Source of the DNA: a virus
Direction: 5' to 3' (one strand)
Length of the DNA: 39,158 nucleotides
IMG/VR virus record: IMGVR_UViG_3300042503_000290
Location: 1-39,158 of that record
The notes below the pieces were generated by a model, which saw only the letters and a list, made by a program, of their open reading frames with translations, made no database searches and was not told the origin of the DNA. Position 1 is the stretch's first letter; each line of letters starts with the position of its first letter. The translations under genes were made by a program, and so were the position numbers. Shown here one piece after another: positions 22,101 through 30,304 of the stretch.

Positions 22101-24094
22101 TCATTCTCAAGATTATCAAGATACCCAAGAAGACCATCCGCTACAAGTGGGGTGTTGTCAACAGAGTCGCCAGCTTCCTTCATAACAAGCTTGCCCTTTT
22201 CAAAAGTTGCATTAAACATAGCAGCAAACTTCTGCTTCATGCCACCAAGGTTGTCTGCAACAATCTGCAGCTCATCAGCCGTCAAAGTAAGAGAACCATT
22301 AAGAACATCATCAAGGGCACGCTCATTAATGACAATATCTTCAAGCTCACCCAAAGAAGCTCTAGCTTCGCTGACGTTCTTTACAAGCATATCCCTATGT
22401 TCAGCAAGCGCATTTTGTAAACCAATATGAGACTTCGCAAACTGCCTTTGCAGTTGGCGCATGTCATCATCAAGAGACCTTACAGTCTTCTTAAACCCAT
22501 CAATGAGTTCCTTGTCAATGAACTCGCCCGAAACCTCGATAGCACTCGCACGTTCCCAAAATCCAGTATCATGAAGATGCTTATGACGAGCAAGCACACC
22601 GACCTCTTTGGCATACTCCTCAATGTAACGTGGAACAACCTTGGTTACATCTGTCTCAAAAAACTTTCCTACAAAACCAGCGTCGTTAGCAATCTTGTTT
22701 AACTTGTCGACGCTCTTCAAATCTTCTGCTGTTAACTTCTGTCCAAAGAAATCATCTCCAACTTCCATTGTGCGACTCTTAAAGTTTTTACCACCGGCCA
22801 TAGGGTCACGGTCAAAAATTTCATTCAAAGACTTAGAGTGAGGATTAGACCTATCTGTGCGATAAGCAATTGCCTCATCGGTTTGCATACGTGGGAAATA
22901 GTTCTCAACCCAGCCAGGAGTTGCAGTCGGGTCAATCTCGGCATAACGCTTAGAGATGTCGTCCTCATAACGCTTAAACAAATCAATCCAAACCTGTGCC
23001 CGCTGCTGCAGTTCAGGTGTGGCACGAGCAAAAGCATCGGCGTCTTCAATGATGTTAGCAAGTTGGTCCTTTACGCCTTCAAGTCCAGCAGCACGCTCAT
23101 TGGTAAGAATCTTTAAAACATTAACATTCTCTTTTTGCAGTGCTTCTCCAGCTGCACGACGTGCAACAGGTGATGCAGTAAAATAAGCAATAGATGTAGC
23201 AGCAGCTTCGTCTCCCATCTCTCCTTGAAGAAGGGCTTGGCGAGCAGCCAAACCTTCTGCCGGGAGAGTGATACGCTGAAGGAACTTACCACCACGAGTA
23301 CCCATCATTCCAACACGCATCTTTGAAAGAGCAGCGTCACCAAGCATACCAATAGCACCTGAACCAGGAAGACGAACACCCTGACCCTTGTATCCAACCT
23401 TGACACGCTTACCAAGGAAATAGACACCATGCCTGTTAGCACCTAAGCGTTCAAGAAGGTCAGAGTCTTTAATCGCTGCACGACCATATCTTTGAATGTT
23501 GTTTGCAAGTGCTTGGTCACCAGTAAGTCGAAGCGCACTCTTGGCAAGGTCAAGACGCCCTGCATACCCGGCAAACTTACCAGCACCAAAAGTAGCATAA
23601 GTAAGAGGGTCGGTAAAGATATCACCAACAAGACCGATTCCTCGGTCAACCCAAATATTGCCAGTGTCAATATGGAATGCTTTACCAAAACCAAAAGTAG
23701 GGTCTTTTACGTTCTTGGTGAAATCGCCAAACGAAGCCCTTGTATCCGACTTGCCATCAACGGCGTCAACAGCCTCCCTGATGGTTGCGTTAACAGCACG
23801 ACCAGGAACAGCAAGAAGGTTGAGACCATTCAGGGCTGTCTTCGCTATCGGGTTATTGAACAACCCACCAACAACTCCGCTAGAGTTGTTTGTCTTACCA
23901 CCGGCGTTAATGTTGTCAATAGCTTGACGCAACGAAGGATTGGCTGAAACCATGTTGGTAGTCATACGCCCAAGTTGAACAGATGCTTTGCTTGGAGCTG
24001 GACCTAAAGCCGGAGCACCTGAAGATGCTGCCGAACCACTGCCAGCCATCATTCGGGCCATAGCGTATCTAGGGTCGGTATAAGGATTCACCAT
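16103..24094 (-). CDS. Giant virion/internal (ejection) protein, 2,663 aa
   Basis: One-fifth of the genome. The N-terminus is Ala/Ser/Gly-rich. Most of the chain is charged and helical, with long coiled-coil segments (DRAKAESAEWAKGKAGRVKE type) and Ala/Lys-rich repeats. Near the C-terminus, FHVRNSISNIFAMF (from 2293) and IPFWTWMSRNMPLQ (from 2442) are blocks I associate with giant proteins of podovirus-like aquatic phages (large polyvalent protein-associated domains). The position between internal proteins and a lysin suggests an ejected core protein like T7 gp16. No enzymatic motif is identified with confidence. The start at 24094 lies 3 nt after a start-associated motif. Confidence 0.75.
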   Translation of the reverse strand: MVNPYTDPRYAMARMMAGSGSAASSGAPALGPAPSKASVQLGRMTTNMVSANPSLRQAIDNINAGGKTNNSSGVVGGLFNNPIAKTALNGLNLLAVPGRAVNATIREAVDAVDGKSDTRASFGDFTKNVKDPTFGFGKAFHIDTGNIWVDRGIGLVGDIFTDPLTYATFGAGKFAGYAGRLDLAKSALRLTGDQALANNIQRYGRAAIKDSDLLERLGANRHGVYFLGKRVKVGYKGQGVRLPGSGAIGMLGDAALSKMRVGMMGTRGGKFLQRITLPAEGLAARQALLQGEMGDEAAATSIAYFTASPVARRAAGEALQKENVNVLKILTNERAAGLEGVKDQLANIIEDADAFARATPELQQRAQVWIDLFKRYEDDISKRYAEIDPTATPGWVENYFPRMQTDEAIAYRTDRSNPHSKSLNEIFDRDPMAGGKNFKSRTMEVGDDFFGQKLTAEDLKSVDKLNKIANDAGFVGKFFETDVTKVVPRYIEEYAKEVGVLARHKHLHDTGFWERASAIEVSGEFIDKELIDGFKKTVRSLDDDMRQLQRQFAKSHIGLQNALAEHRDMLVKNVSEARASLGELEDIVINERALDDVLNGSLTLTADELQIVADNLGGMKQKFAAMFNATFEKGKLVMKEAGDSVDNTPLVADGLLGYLDNLENDILALRLEIGPLERDMVGKELAQHHQTMENRVGLLRTRLQDAHDRIKMVTEFGNILESTLDAMAKGTDVGDIPIEVAHAIGIIARDGQIGSDTVREIIQKQFNLSGELQTFINKAIKEDGSIFSQVTMHSGLKKTAVSKMKVSDFYESLPRLFGGEMSINRVRELALFSLISDNRLYADQIPETLQGLRAQVIEQLRLADEAVAFNAQTVRSETSKGKQTLGKIFESEVTPAYDRATNYVNAIEGIDVYIPKLEKTIAENPGLADMPVTYDAIQPLLRDHPWLGEIVPQQTGFDFYEDLMGVNMSVPMNPRGNSDFVTGERFSLGGETVADVQLAREASKDAMTYGELVTAAKSHKSKLEEMMNGPFFAFGKTGFNEKTYTGRELLEMFEEYKSLSGRLTRMRATRAKEVETIQKSLGFDLPDDEIIPLARVEKIRATAKSEKAANEQIAIEAKARRAAIKEEATTKANQKRVFVRQGDIETDIYGNVVYDAKGQPKRMPDITEMFGDQYTKTLDAVRSISGGGTTVRPANWVGLPAQRDALSNALINYTMASEVHSRFNALAELTSSFGFVPTQRMFAEVTRSVGNKFIPGIESKLSNITHAHMILEELDKKVARAIAGKEGVSISEVFKNALDTLPQAQRDVLTEVIGHKVNWAGDPYTLKRRMKSALAGKSKKSPGPVLDEAGNIVRNKSKKPIMQVSERTKAENAFYDEYVKPWFETAYPNKTASKENMKAALKENVPSAAKGNRGSMSPFADDADSIVVKRWFEGLIGRSEIAGTRSTIVGGEAELVTKMKALRTARMRFKTMLAPDVNIAEFFNDPGNLQRTGTWYASLLQDHADRLERRITAKLGVNEAIVERVGKARSALETAAGYETQASRLTGAVSGDVIQLEKDIAAIKAEIASIETNPKASQRLLEKKVVLAGTLKEKEGQLSQINTIPNLPKKAQAVLDKAPPDARTIEEARRVVDRYNEGMLLPIHVKAQADKEIVDAIHRLAQYDLHMFSEGFTKDGVTFATLANGEKITFSEAEWKSLFLENTTRNTAPDLINDVNIEIRQHRTDLMRLGRLKAEWLRRVEQASNAPMELNVERSQAMVDDIIAEIETTRRSMDELMLRRDALDPAVNNAALEKMRVLVHGIEARTGRWARPGSKPVFDADGIARVSDGTHPSFRYYVESKAGPFAEGLRSYQPRDSKPPIIARADDVASRRAGLMSVWNKSPEALHLKRMQQLENNVFVQLHGHLNESVELMTKHHEDILNQIRQLSDERTGAVADVLAQRDNVASIARDGADELEKNTGKRVLATMADGTEAELPIPRTPEQARTFADQLEKQSVPDGPFVVKGDGNNALEESYTDAVNIRGDYNAAKIARDRAKAESAEWAKGKAGRVKEAVNAWESRIRYKESVEVVVDAVRTKRDDLQTQIMTRFGDVDGFWNEIYNRRGIIDDFESQLNEIDALINDMPQDVGDKVLKKMRGGKATPEEISRTRDAYREWMRANKPVFTKLGQEPDNPVYKAWAAAAQADADLIYLDFAKRETMDRMILASAGEWQSAVIEPMAKEWKKAAKQAGLLDGKKSLKSEGLPGLYGNKEAIDLIQSLSRMNEPGVITDLSKMMRGYTGFFRSYATLSPGFHVRNSISNIFAMFSAGADIGNMQEGFRLWRLMDDAFKNGKTIEEWVNTLPQAQQANARIAAQTVVGLGNTQADDALAGFARQGNMITDNAGIRISRKTGQKVEGSARFMLAYDSLAKGFTEDEAFNRTRRYLIDYSEKSILDESMRDIIPFWTWMSRNMPLQVVNRWANPKPYLMYMKFKNNFTTPNEEGEVTPLSMLQIDALNLGGGNYLSPDLPFTRVDQQWQDLQNPRKLLAMVNPGIRVPLEMVMNTNAYTGQQFKDEWVPVGGMLKPLIPALEAAGQIERDSNGNAVIRKKALYALTSMNPLLGRAERMFPSGEGDPSKVQNAFAGFMGVPVSSVSPEMQDAERFRRLAELQRMQQRQKNIEEAK

Positions 24095-24097
24095 ACT

Positions 24098-24115
24098 AAT
24101 AGGTATATTCGTTAC
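24098..24115 (-). promoter_or_regulatory. Start-associated 18-bp motif, copy at the giant gene
   Basis: Minus strand GTAACGAATATACCTATT, ending 3 nt before the ATG at 24094. Its TAA is also the stop codon of the upstream gene. No Shine-Dalgarno is visible between motif and ATG. Confidence 0.55.
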
Positions 24116-25185
24116 GTATTCTTTAGGAACTTGAGTACCGTACTCATTTGGTCACGAGTAGGTGTGCGTCCAGCCTCCGTAAAGGCCCTGAGGGCTCCAC
24201 GGCGTGTCGCCTCATCAAGTTTAGCTGACTTCTTTTGCTGGTCGCCCAAAGCTTCCTGGTCCAATTTGGCTTGGTCATAAGCATACACATCATAGGGGTT
24301 TTCCTTAGACTTGAAGCCCACCTTCTCTTCAATGTACTTTGGTTTCCCACCCATGATATTTTCTTTACCAATGATTTCCGCAGTACGAGAAATCTCCCTA
24401 GTAGCCGTACCTGCGGCATTCAGCACAAGACTAAGTGGGTCCCACCATCCGTTGTTTGTATTAGCAGATTGGTCCCATCCATAAATTCGACCAGTTTTTG
24501 AATCAACCTTTTTCCAGTCAATGTTGTTCTTCTTAGCAATCTTTTGACCCTCCGGGTCATTCTTCAACCATTCAACAAGCTGTTCACTGTCAAAATCCTT
24601 GCCATACATGGGGCTCAATTTCTTGCGAGCTTTTTCTACAGCAGAATCAGCCTTTGATTTCTGTTCACTAATGTTGGTAGACTTACGCTGTTGTTCGACC
24701 ATCATCTTGCGGATGTCCGCATTAAGCGGAACATCAGCAGTCGTATAAACATCTGTAGGATTTCGGAAGCCAGCCTTAGCCCACCAGTTAGCATTGTTGC
24801 CACCACCCTTTGATGAACCACCAGATTTGCCGGTGTACTCGTTATACAGCCCCTTGGCAAGTCCCTTGAGGTCTGCATCTTGGAAACCATTCAAGTCAGT
24901 ACCATTAGCAACTAAACCATCAATATATGAACTGATGTAGTATGGGTCTGCACCACCTTGGATTTTCTGAATAATATCCTGCACAACAGGATATTCGGGA
25001 TTGCCAGCATAGTTGGACCACAAAGTACCAGCACCACCGGCTTGTTGACTCATTGGGTCATAAGCGCCAGCAAGATAAGTAAGCCAAGGATTGTTGAGAG
25101 AATTCAAAAAGGAAGTGTCGCTCTTTCCACCTTTTGCCTGAAGATAGAGATTCATAATCTCCGGGTCCATACCTAAATCACTCAT
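24112..25185 (-). CDS. Putative internal virion protein, 357 aa
   Basis: Begins MSDLGMDPEIMNLYLQAKGG. A Gly/Ser/Asn-rich middle is followed by a helical Lys/Glu-rich half with coiled-coil potential (SKADSAVEKARKKLSP). No known domain. Placed directly upstream of the giant gene in the order of transcription, among other helical, low-complexity proteins, as with podoviral core proteins. Function is inferred from position. Confidence 0.55.
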   Translation of the reverse strand: MSDLGMDPEIMNLYLQAKGGKSDTSFLNSLNNPWLTYLAGAYDPMSQQAGGAGTLWSNYAGNPEYPVVQDIIQKIQGGADPYYISSYIDGLVANGTDLNGFQDADLKGLAKGLYNEYTGKSGGSSKGGGNNANWWAKAGFRNPTDVYTTADVPLNADIRKMMVEQQRKSTNISEQKSKADSAVEKARKKLSPMYGKDFDSEQLVEWLKNDPEGQKIAKKNNIDWKKVDSKTGRIYGWDQSANTNNGWWDPLSLVLNAAGTATREISRTAEIIGKENIMGGKPKYIEEKVGFKSKENPYDVYAYDQAKLDQEALGDQQKKSAKLDEATRRGALRAFTEAGRTPTRDQMSTVLKFLKNT

Positions 25186-25187
25186 GA

Positions 25188-25928
25188 TTACCTCTGAACT
25201 TTCATGGCTTCAAGAATCATCTGCAAAACAGCATTACGGTCAGGAGCTTTCTTTCCCATCAAAGAAGCACCGGTACCAAATACGTTACCCTGAAGTTGAT
25301 TTAACAAACCAGCACGCTGCTGAGCAACATCACCAATAGAACCAGCTTGATTGGCACCATAAATCTTACTCATAATGTCAGCTTGATTTTGAAAAGCGGT
25401 AGCTTGGTTTTGGTTTTGAGCATTCATGGCAGTAGCAAACTGTTGTAAAGGGTCCTGAGAAACACCTTGGGACTGAAGAAGCTGAGAAAGTTCGGGGGTT
25501 GTCTGTGTCTGTTGTGCTTTGAAATCAGAATAAGGATTAGATTGACCCTGTAGCATGGTGGAAAGATTATCCATGCTTGAGTTAATATTTCCAGCAGCAT
25601 AATCACCAAGACCACGCAAAGTGCTTAAAAGATTTCCATAACCACCAGCAGTGCCACCGCCAGTGCTACCGCCTCTAATCTGAGCTAAAGCTTTATTGTA
25701 GGCATCTGTTTCTGCCTTATCAATTCCAGCTTGGTCTACCCCACCAAGCTTGACGCCACGACGTTCACGCAAGATAGCGTTAGCGGTGCGAGAGTCAATA
25801 TTTCCTGTAGCCGACACACCAAAACGCTTACGTTCTTGGGGGGTCCAATCATCGGTGGCCCTGGTTGTCCACTTACCAGTTTTTTGGTCATACGTAGTGG
25901 ACTGATTAGTCTTTTTGCTTGCAGCCAT
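25188..25928 (-). CDS. Putative internal virion protein, Gln/Asn-rich, 246 aa
   Basis: Begins MAASKKTNQSTTYDQKTGKW. Residues about 110-200 are very rich in Gln, Asn and Ala (QQFATAMNAQNQNQATAF). A Gly-rich hinge sits near residue 90. Helical and probably multimeric. GGAGATT lies before the start. Assigned by composition and neighbourhood only. Confidence 0.55.
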   Translation of the reverse strand: MAASKKTNQSTTYDQKTGKWTTRATDDWTPQERKRFGVSATGNIDSRTANAILRERRGVKLGGVDQAGIDKAETDAYNKALAQIRGGSTGGGTAGGYGNLLSTLRGLGDYAAGNINSSMDNLSTMLQGQSNPYSDFKAQQTQTTPELSQLLQSQGVSQDPLQQFATAMNAQNQNQATAFQNQADIMSKIYGANQAGSIGDVAQQRAGLLNQLQGNVFGTGASLMGKKAPDRNAVLQMILEAMKVQR

Positions 25929-25937
25929 TTTAATCTC

Positions 25938-26375
25938 CTAACTTAAAAACGGCTTGAATGCCGATAATGTTGCAGCAGCCTGAGCAATGCTCGCCTGCTT
26001 CTGTGCCTCTAACTCTGCAATCTGCTGGTCATACTCGGCAGTGTTTTGTTTTTCTTCAAACTGTAAACGCTGAGCTTCCTGGTCAGTTTCACTCTGTGCA
26101 TCCGACAAATCACGAAAGTTCTGCTGAGCGAAATCAGTCAAACCCTTCTGATAAATACCGGACTGAACGCCAGGCCCAGCCAAACCACGCTTCGTAAAAC
26201 TACCCACAATCTTGGGGGTCTGCTTCTCATACCCCTGCTGAATATCAAACTTTTTACGGGCACCACGTTGCTGAGACAAAAACTGGGCATACGTGTTTGC
26301 AGCCTGCTTCGAGGCGTAGCCCGAACCAGCTGCACGCTTCTTTTGGTTGTACCCCATATAATCGAAATCTGCCAT
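25938..26375 (-). CDS. Putative internal virion protein, 145 aa
   Basis: Begins MADFDYMGYNQKKRAAGSGY. The C-terminal half is a strong coiled coil (DAQSETDQEAQRLQFEEKQN, QIAELEAQKQASIAQ). One-base spacing to the preceding gene. A GTAACGAA element sits 13 nt before the ATG (26389-26396), matching part of the start-associated motif at the same distance. No family recognised. Confidence 0.55.
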   Translation of the reverse strand: MADFDYMGYNQKKRAAGSGYASKQAANTYAQFLSQQRGARKKFDIQQGYEKQTPKIVGSFTKRGLAGPGVQSGIYQKGLTDFAQQNFRDLSDAQSETDQEAQRLQFEEKQNTAEYDQQIAELEAQKQASIAQAAATLSAFKPFLS

Positions 26376-26376
26376 A

Positions 26377-27480
26377 TTAAACCTCTGTTTCGTTACCTTT
26401 TAATAATTGCTCAAGAATTAAAGACTTGTTCCTAAAGAGCCTTAGCTGGTTGTGCACGTAAGGCCCAACCGTATCGTGGATGTAAATCTCACAATGTTTA
26501 ATGATTCTTTCCGTTTCGGTTATTTCCCAATCTTCAGGAATACCGTAGTATTCCCGGAAGCGTTCAATACCAGCTTTAAGCTCAGAAATTTCCAACTCAA
26601 GAACTTCCTGAAAATTAAACAATCCTGGATAAAGCGAGCACAGAAGGGCAACAGAACTAGATGCCATGCGCTTTTTTACAAACTCAACAAGCTCTGGCTT
26701 GTTTGGAACAACACCGGTAGGGCGAAGACGAGCCTGTTCACTGCCCCTGAGGTAGTTGACAACCTGCATGTCTCTTTGGTTGTCAACCAAGTCTGATGTA
26801 AATCCAAAAACATCTAAAAACTGTGACGCCTTTATAGCAATATCTTGCGTGCTGTTAAACGGCTCTTTAGTGACTTCCGACCATTCATGTAAAAGTTTAA
26901 ATGCTTCTGAAAGAGTAAGCCCAACACATGGAACTTCTGAGTTGTTTTTATATTTTTCACGGACTTCTTCATCATCATGTAAATGAAGGTAAATTAAATA
27001 CCCAACACCGTGTACAGACATTATTGTTTCATATGCTCGTATCTTGTTAATCGTTGGAACAATGCGACCATCCTCCCGTACAAAAGTATGTGGACCGTAC
27101 AACGTATTGTCGCAACGCCATTCTACACTTGGGTCAAAAAGGGCTTGAGAATCACAAAAAGCAAAAAATCCCTGGTCTGTATTATCAATGTCTGTATCAT
27201 AAAAATCTACAAGACGCTCCCACGCCACAAGATTAACAACCTCTTCGATGTCTTCTTGCTTGGCAATCAAACAGCTATTTGCAGAATATTTAAATGGATG
27301 GTTAATCGCTACAAGCAAATGACCGTCCTGCATTGTAAACACTTCAGCATCTGTGAACGGGTCGTCACCAGCGGGGGTACGCCTGTACAGTTCTACAATG
27401 TTTCCAGTTATGTAATCCAACACATAAAATAATTTATGTGTTTTAATAACGTTAATATCAAATGGTTTTGCCGTAATCAT
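26377..27480 (-). CDS. Hypothetical protein, 367 aa
   Basis: Start chosen at the ATG 27480 (MITAKPFDINVIKTHKLFYV), which has AGGAAATT upstream and overlaps the tail-fibre gene less; an upstream ATG at 27498 would add six residues. Acidic, rich in aromatic residues and His, probably globular alpha/beta; no motif recognised. It separates the tail-fibre genes from the internal proteins. A base-plate or fibre-assembly role is possible but unsupported. Confidence 0.6.
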   Translation of the reverse strand: MITAKPFDINVIKTHKLFYVLDYITGNIVELYRRTPAGDDPFTDAEVFTMQDGHLLVAINHPFKYSANSCLIAKQEDIEEVVNLVAWERLVDFYDTDIDNTDQGFFAFCDSQALFDPSVEWRCDNTLYGPHTFVREDGRIVPTINKIRAYETIMSVHGVGYLIYLHLHDDEEVREKYKNNSEVPCVGLTLSEAFKLLHEWSEVTKEPFNSTQDIAIKASQFLDVFGFTSDLVDNQRDMQVVNYLRGSEQARLRPTGVVPNKPELVEFVKKRMASSSVALLCSLYPGLFNFQEVLELEISELKAGIERFREYYGIPEDWEITETERIIKHCEIYIHDTVGPYVHNQLRLFRNKSLILEQLLKGNETEV

Positions 27481-27487
27481 AATTTCC

Positions 27488-28669
27488 TCATGGTCCATAG
27501 TATTTAAATGTTACACCACCAGCGACACCGGAACCAAACCAGCCCTGTCCACCAGTTCCTACAATTGGTCCCGAACCTGCTGGGACAGAGCCGTTTGCTC
27601 CAACACCCTGCGTTCCACGACCACCGCCACCGTTGCCACCACGAAGACCGTAGGCTCCACCGCCGGCACCGCCTGCACCACCAACATGAGAGGTGCTATT
27701 TTGTGTTGAGGCAGAGGCGCCACCCGAGTCTGTGCCCGCACCGCCACCACCTGCGTAATAGTTGCAGTCGTAGGCGTAGCAGGTCTGATAGCAGGTTTGA
27801 TAGCAGGTTTCATAGCAGGTTTGAGTACAGTTACCGAATTTATCAGTAGCACAGCAGTACGGGTTGCAAGCATAAGGGTTGCAGCTATAGGGGTTACATG
27901 CGTAACTATAGTAGTAGCCGTAGGTGTTGTTCCCACCGCTTCGTGCTGAATTGTTTCCCGAGCCAACGGAACCACCAGTTCCGTTTGGTGCACCACAATT
28001 TCCTGGGTGTGCACCAGTTCCTCCACCGCCAGCAGTCCATGTTGTAGAGCCAACAGTTAAAGTTGTGTTCCCGCCTGTGCCAGCTCCACCAGCGCCAGTT
28101 CCACCATTTCCACCTGCACCACCTGCGCCAACAGTTCCGCTAACTGTTTGCGTACCGGCAACTGATGATACATGACTAGCAGCAAGACGGTACCCACCGC
28201 CACCTCCGCCAGCATAGTTTGCGCCACCACCACCGCCATATGCAATCATTTCAAATATAGAAGGAGAAACTCCAGGTATTGAAGGGACACTAACAGAAAA
28301 AGAGCCAGCAGTCGTGTTGGTGTATGTCTTTACTGACCAAGTAGTAAATAGCGTATTTCCTGAAGTGACCGAACCTACTGCGTTAACAGCGCGCACACGA
28401 ACATAATATACCGTACCTATTGACAGCCCTGTAACAGTAAAAGGGACTGATTGATTTTGGCCAGTAAGTCCCGTTGTTGCTGTTACTGTTGCAAAAGAAG
28501 AAAAAGACGAACTGGTAGAATAGTCGTAATAAACAGTAGTAGTTGCAGCGTTGGCACTAACCGTAGCATTAAATGTTGCTTGATTCTGATTGAAGTTAGT
28601 TACAGAGTTAATACTTGCAGACGGCAGTTCATTAACACTTGAAGCAAACGTTCCTCTACGGATTGGCAT
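27488..28669 (-). CDS. Tail-fibre protein: fibronectin III domain, Gly-rich body, Cys-repeat insert
   Basis: 393 residues from ATG 28669 ([11 protein letters not shown]), coupled by TAATG to the collagen-like gene. Residues about 20-110 look like a fibronectin type III domain (YYDYSTSSSF, TGLSIGTVYYVRVRAVN). The remainder is Gly-rich, as in phage adhesins. Residues about 255-305 carry repeats of CNPY and CYQT (CNPYSCNPYACNPYCC; CYETCYQTCYQTCY), with more than a dozen Cys. This is probably an exposed receptor-binding protein, with Cys crosslinked by disulfides or metal. Confidence 0.8.
   Translation of the reverse strand: MPIRRGTFASSVNELPSASINSVTNFNQNQATFNATVSANAATTTVYYDYSTSSSFSSFATVTATTGLTGQNQSVPFTVTGLSIGTVYYVRVRAVNAVGSVTSGNTLFTTWSVKTYTNTTAGSFSVSVPSIPGVSPSIFEMIAYGGGGGANYAGGGGGGYRLAASHVSSVAGTQTVSGTVGAGGAGGNGGTGAGGAGTGGNTTLTVGSTTWTAGGGGTGAHPGNCGAPNGTGGSVGSGNNSARSGGNNTYGYYYSYACNPYSCNPYACNPYCCATDKFGNCTQTCYETCYQTCYQTCYAYDCNYYAGGGGAGTDSGGASASTQNSTSHVGGAGGAGGGAYGLRGGNGGGGRGTQGVGANGSVPAGSGPIVGTGGQGWFGSGVAGGVTFKYYGP
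27760..27905 (-). repeat. 15-bp tandem repeats encoding Cys-rich motifs
   Basis: Two runs of 15-bp units, one encoding CNPYx and one encoding CYQTx pentapeptides, within the Gly-rich tail-fibre gene. Units differ by a few bases. Length variation by slippage is expected. Confidence 0.7.
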
Positions 28670-29682
28670 TATGCACTCAAGTCGCCAATTAAAACGTACT
28701 CGTCTGTTGCCGTGCAAAACAATGTTGCAGAAGAATGTTTTGCTCTAAATTTTAAACCAGGAGTACCGTGAACTGTAGCCGTTCCAGGATTTATGGTTAC
28801 CTGACCATTGCCCATTTGAAGAAAATCAATAGACTGTCCAGGCACTAAACCCAAGCCTGAGTTGACAGTTATTGTTACGGCACTTCCATGACTTGTTGTA
28901 ATCATCTTTCCAAGGTCTGAAAGAACCAAAGAATAAGTTGCGTTATGTTGAGCGTTAATGATTTGTGTTGAATTAAAACCACCGGCAGGACCAGTAGCGC
29001 CAGTGGCGCCTGTAGCCCCCGTAGCACCAGTTGGTCCAGCAGGACCAGTTGGTCCAGCAGGACCGGTAGGACCAGTAGGCCCAGGGACAGTAGAGTCAGC
29101 ACCGGTTGCTCCAGTGGCTCCAGTCAGACCAATGGGTCCCTGAGGACCAGTATCGCCAGTATCACCCTTGGGACCTTGTGCGCCTGTAGCTCCAGTCGCT
29201 CCAGTAGCCCCTGTAAGGCCCTGTAAGCCTTGAGGACCCGTGTCCCCTGTGTCGCCCTTCAAACCCTGCGGTCCGGTCGCTCCAGTGGCTCCTGTGGCGC
29301 CCGTGTCGCCCTTTAAACCTTGGATGCCTTGAGGACCAGTATCCCCCGTGTCTCCCTTTAGACCCTGAATACCCTGAGGTCCAGTAGCACCAGTAGCTCC
29401 CGTCAATCCAGTAGGTCCAGTAGCACCAGTTAAACCAATAGGCCCAACAGCACCCTGAGGACCCACAGGACCAATAGGTCCAGCAGGTCCAGCAGGACCA
29501 GCAGGACCAACAGGACCAATAGGACCACTAGCATACGGCAAAACATTCCAAGTATCTACACCATTGCCGACCTTGAACTTGCCTGTGTTGTATTCGTAGC
29601 CAGGTTCACCCTGGGCAAGCACAGGGTTAACGCTAGTCCATTGAGAAGCGGTACCACGACGATATTGAATTTGAACAGCCAT
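28669..29682 (-). CDS. Collagen-like tail-fibre protein
   Basis: 337 residues. N-terminal ~50 residues ([20 protein letters not shown], then [10 protein letters not shown]) form a common phage fibre-attachment domain. Residues about 53-235 are uninterrupted Gly-X-Y triplets ([21 protein letters not shown]) predicted to make a trimeric collagen helix. The C-terminal ~100 residues are a beta-rich head ([17 protein letters not shown]). Probable trimeric side fibre. TAATG coupling to both neighbours. Confidence 0.87.
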   Translation of the reverse strand: MAVQIQYRRGTASQWTSVNPVLAQGEPGYEYNTGKFKVGNGVDTWNVLPYASGPIGPVGPAGPAGPAGPIGPVGPQGAVGPIGLTGATGPTGLTGATGATGPQGIQGLKGDTGDTGPQGIQGLKGDTGATGATGATGPQGLKGDTGDTGPQGLQGLTGATGATGATGAQGPKGDTGDTGPQGPIGLTGATGATGADSTVPGPTGPTGPAGPTGPAGPTGATGATGATGATGPAGGFNSTQIINAQHNATYSLVLSDLGKMITTSHGSAVTITVNSGLGLVPGQSIDFLQMGNGQVTINPGTATVHGTPGLKFRAKHSSATLFCTATDEYVLIGDLSA

Positions 29683-30062
29683 TAGATATTACCCGAATCA
29701 ATCAAAGGTAAACCACCATACACAGAATCAGGCTGTCCACCATCAAGGTTTAAAGTTGAGAAACCACCAGGACCCTGTGGGCCAGCAGGACCAGTAGGTC
29801 CTGTGGCGCCCTGAGGTAAACTAAGATTTAAAGTTTGGCTAGGGAATGTGCCCGTAATGCTTGCACCGGCAACACCTTGAGAAACAGAACCAATAACAAG
29901 GTTGTAGTAGTTACTGGAGATGGTTGCGTCAATCCCTTTAAGATATTCTTTAAGACTGGTAAAAATATGTTGTAGGGTGCGTGAATCTGCTCCCCGTAAT
30001 GTTTCCATTAGAGGGGCAGTCCATATTTGTTCAGGAGGATTGTTGCGTGGTGTCTCTGTCAT
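29682..30062 (-). CDS. Small virion protein with short collagen-like segment
   Basis: 126 residues from ATG 30062 ([20 protein letters not shown]), chosen because it overlaps the preceding stop as TAATG; an ATG two codons upstream is also open. Helical N-terminal half, then a short [16 protein letters not shown] stretch. Probably a fibre adaptor that pairs with the collagen-like fibre. Confidence 0.65.
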   Translation of the reverse strand: MTETPRNNPPEQIWTAPLMETLRGADSRTLQHIFTSLKEYLKGIDATISSNYYNLVIGSVSQGVAGASITGTFPSQTLNLSLPQGATGPTGPAGPQGPGGFSTLNLDGGQPDSVYGGLPLIDSGNI

Positions 30063-30304
30063 TACCATTTACCTAGCGGGCATGAAGCATGAAGTAGCTT
30101 TGACTTTAGAGGCATAAAACAACCGCATTGTTTACATTGTTTTGTAGCCATGTATTCGGGGCATTCAGAACAGACAGCAAGACGGGAGTCGGCAACGTCC
30201 CCGGACACTTCAGGTGTGTCGGGGTTCAACAACGCAGCAGGGGTTACCCTGCCTGCTTGTTGCGCTTCTAGATTGCGTTTTTTCCATTCCTGCCAAGGAC
30301 TCAT
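30062..30304 (-). CDS. Small zinc-binding phage protein (CxxC...CxxCGCFM...CPxGKW)
   Basis: 80 residues from ATG 30304 (MSPWQEWKKRNLEAQQ), which overlaps the previous TGA as ATGA. The C-terminal half CSECPEYM, KQCKQCGCFMPLKSKL, SCPLGKW is a recognisable conserved phage zinc-ribbon family (I believe annotated DUF6171). Role unknown; located with tail genes. Confidence 0.7.
   Translation of the reverse strand: MSPWQEWKKRNLEAQQAGRVTPAALLNPDTPEVSGDVADSRLAVCSECPEYMATKQCKQCGCFMPLKSKLLHASCPLGKW

Noticed and set aside
28958-29143. Plus-strand Pro/Val/Ala-rich repeat frame
   Set aside because: It is the antisense shadow of the collagen Gly-X-Y repeat on the minus strand.
28980-29530. Regular repeats considered as a CRISPR-like array
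   Set aside because: The periodicity is 9 bp and codes Gly-X-Y triplets; there are no spacers.
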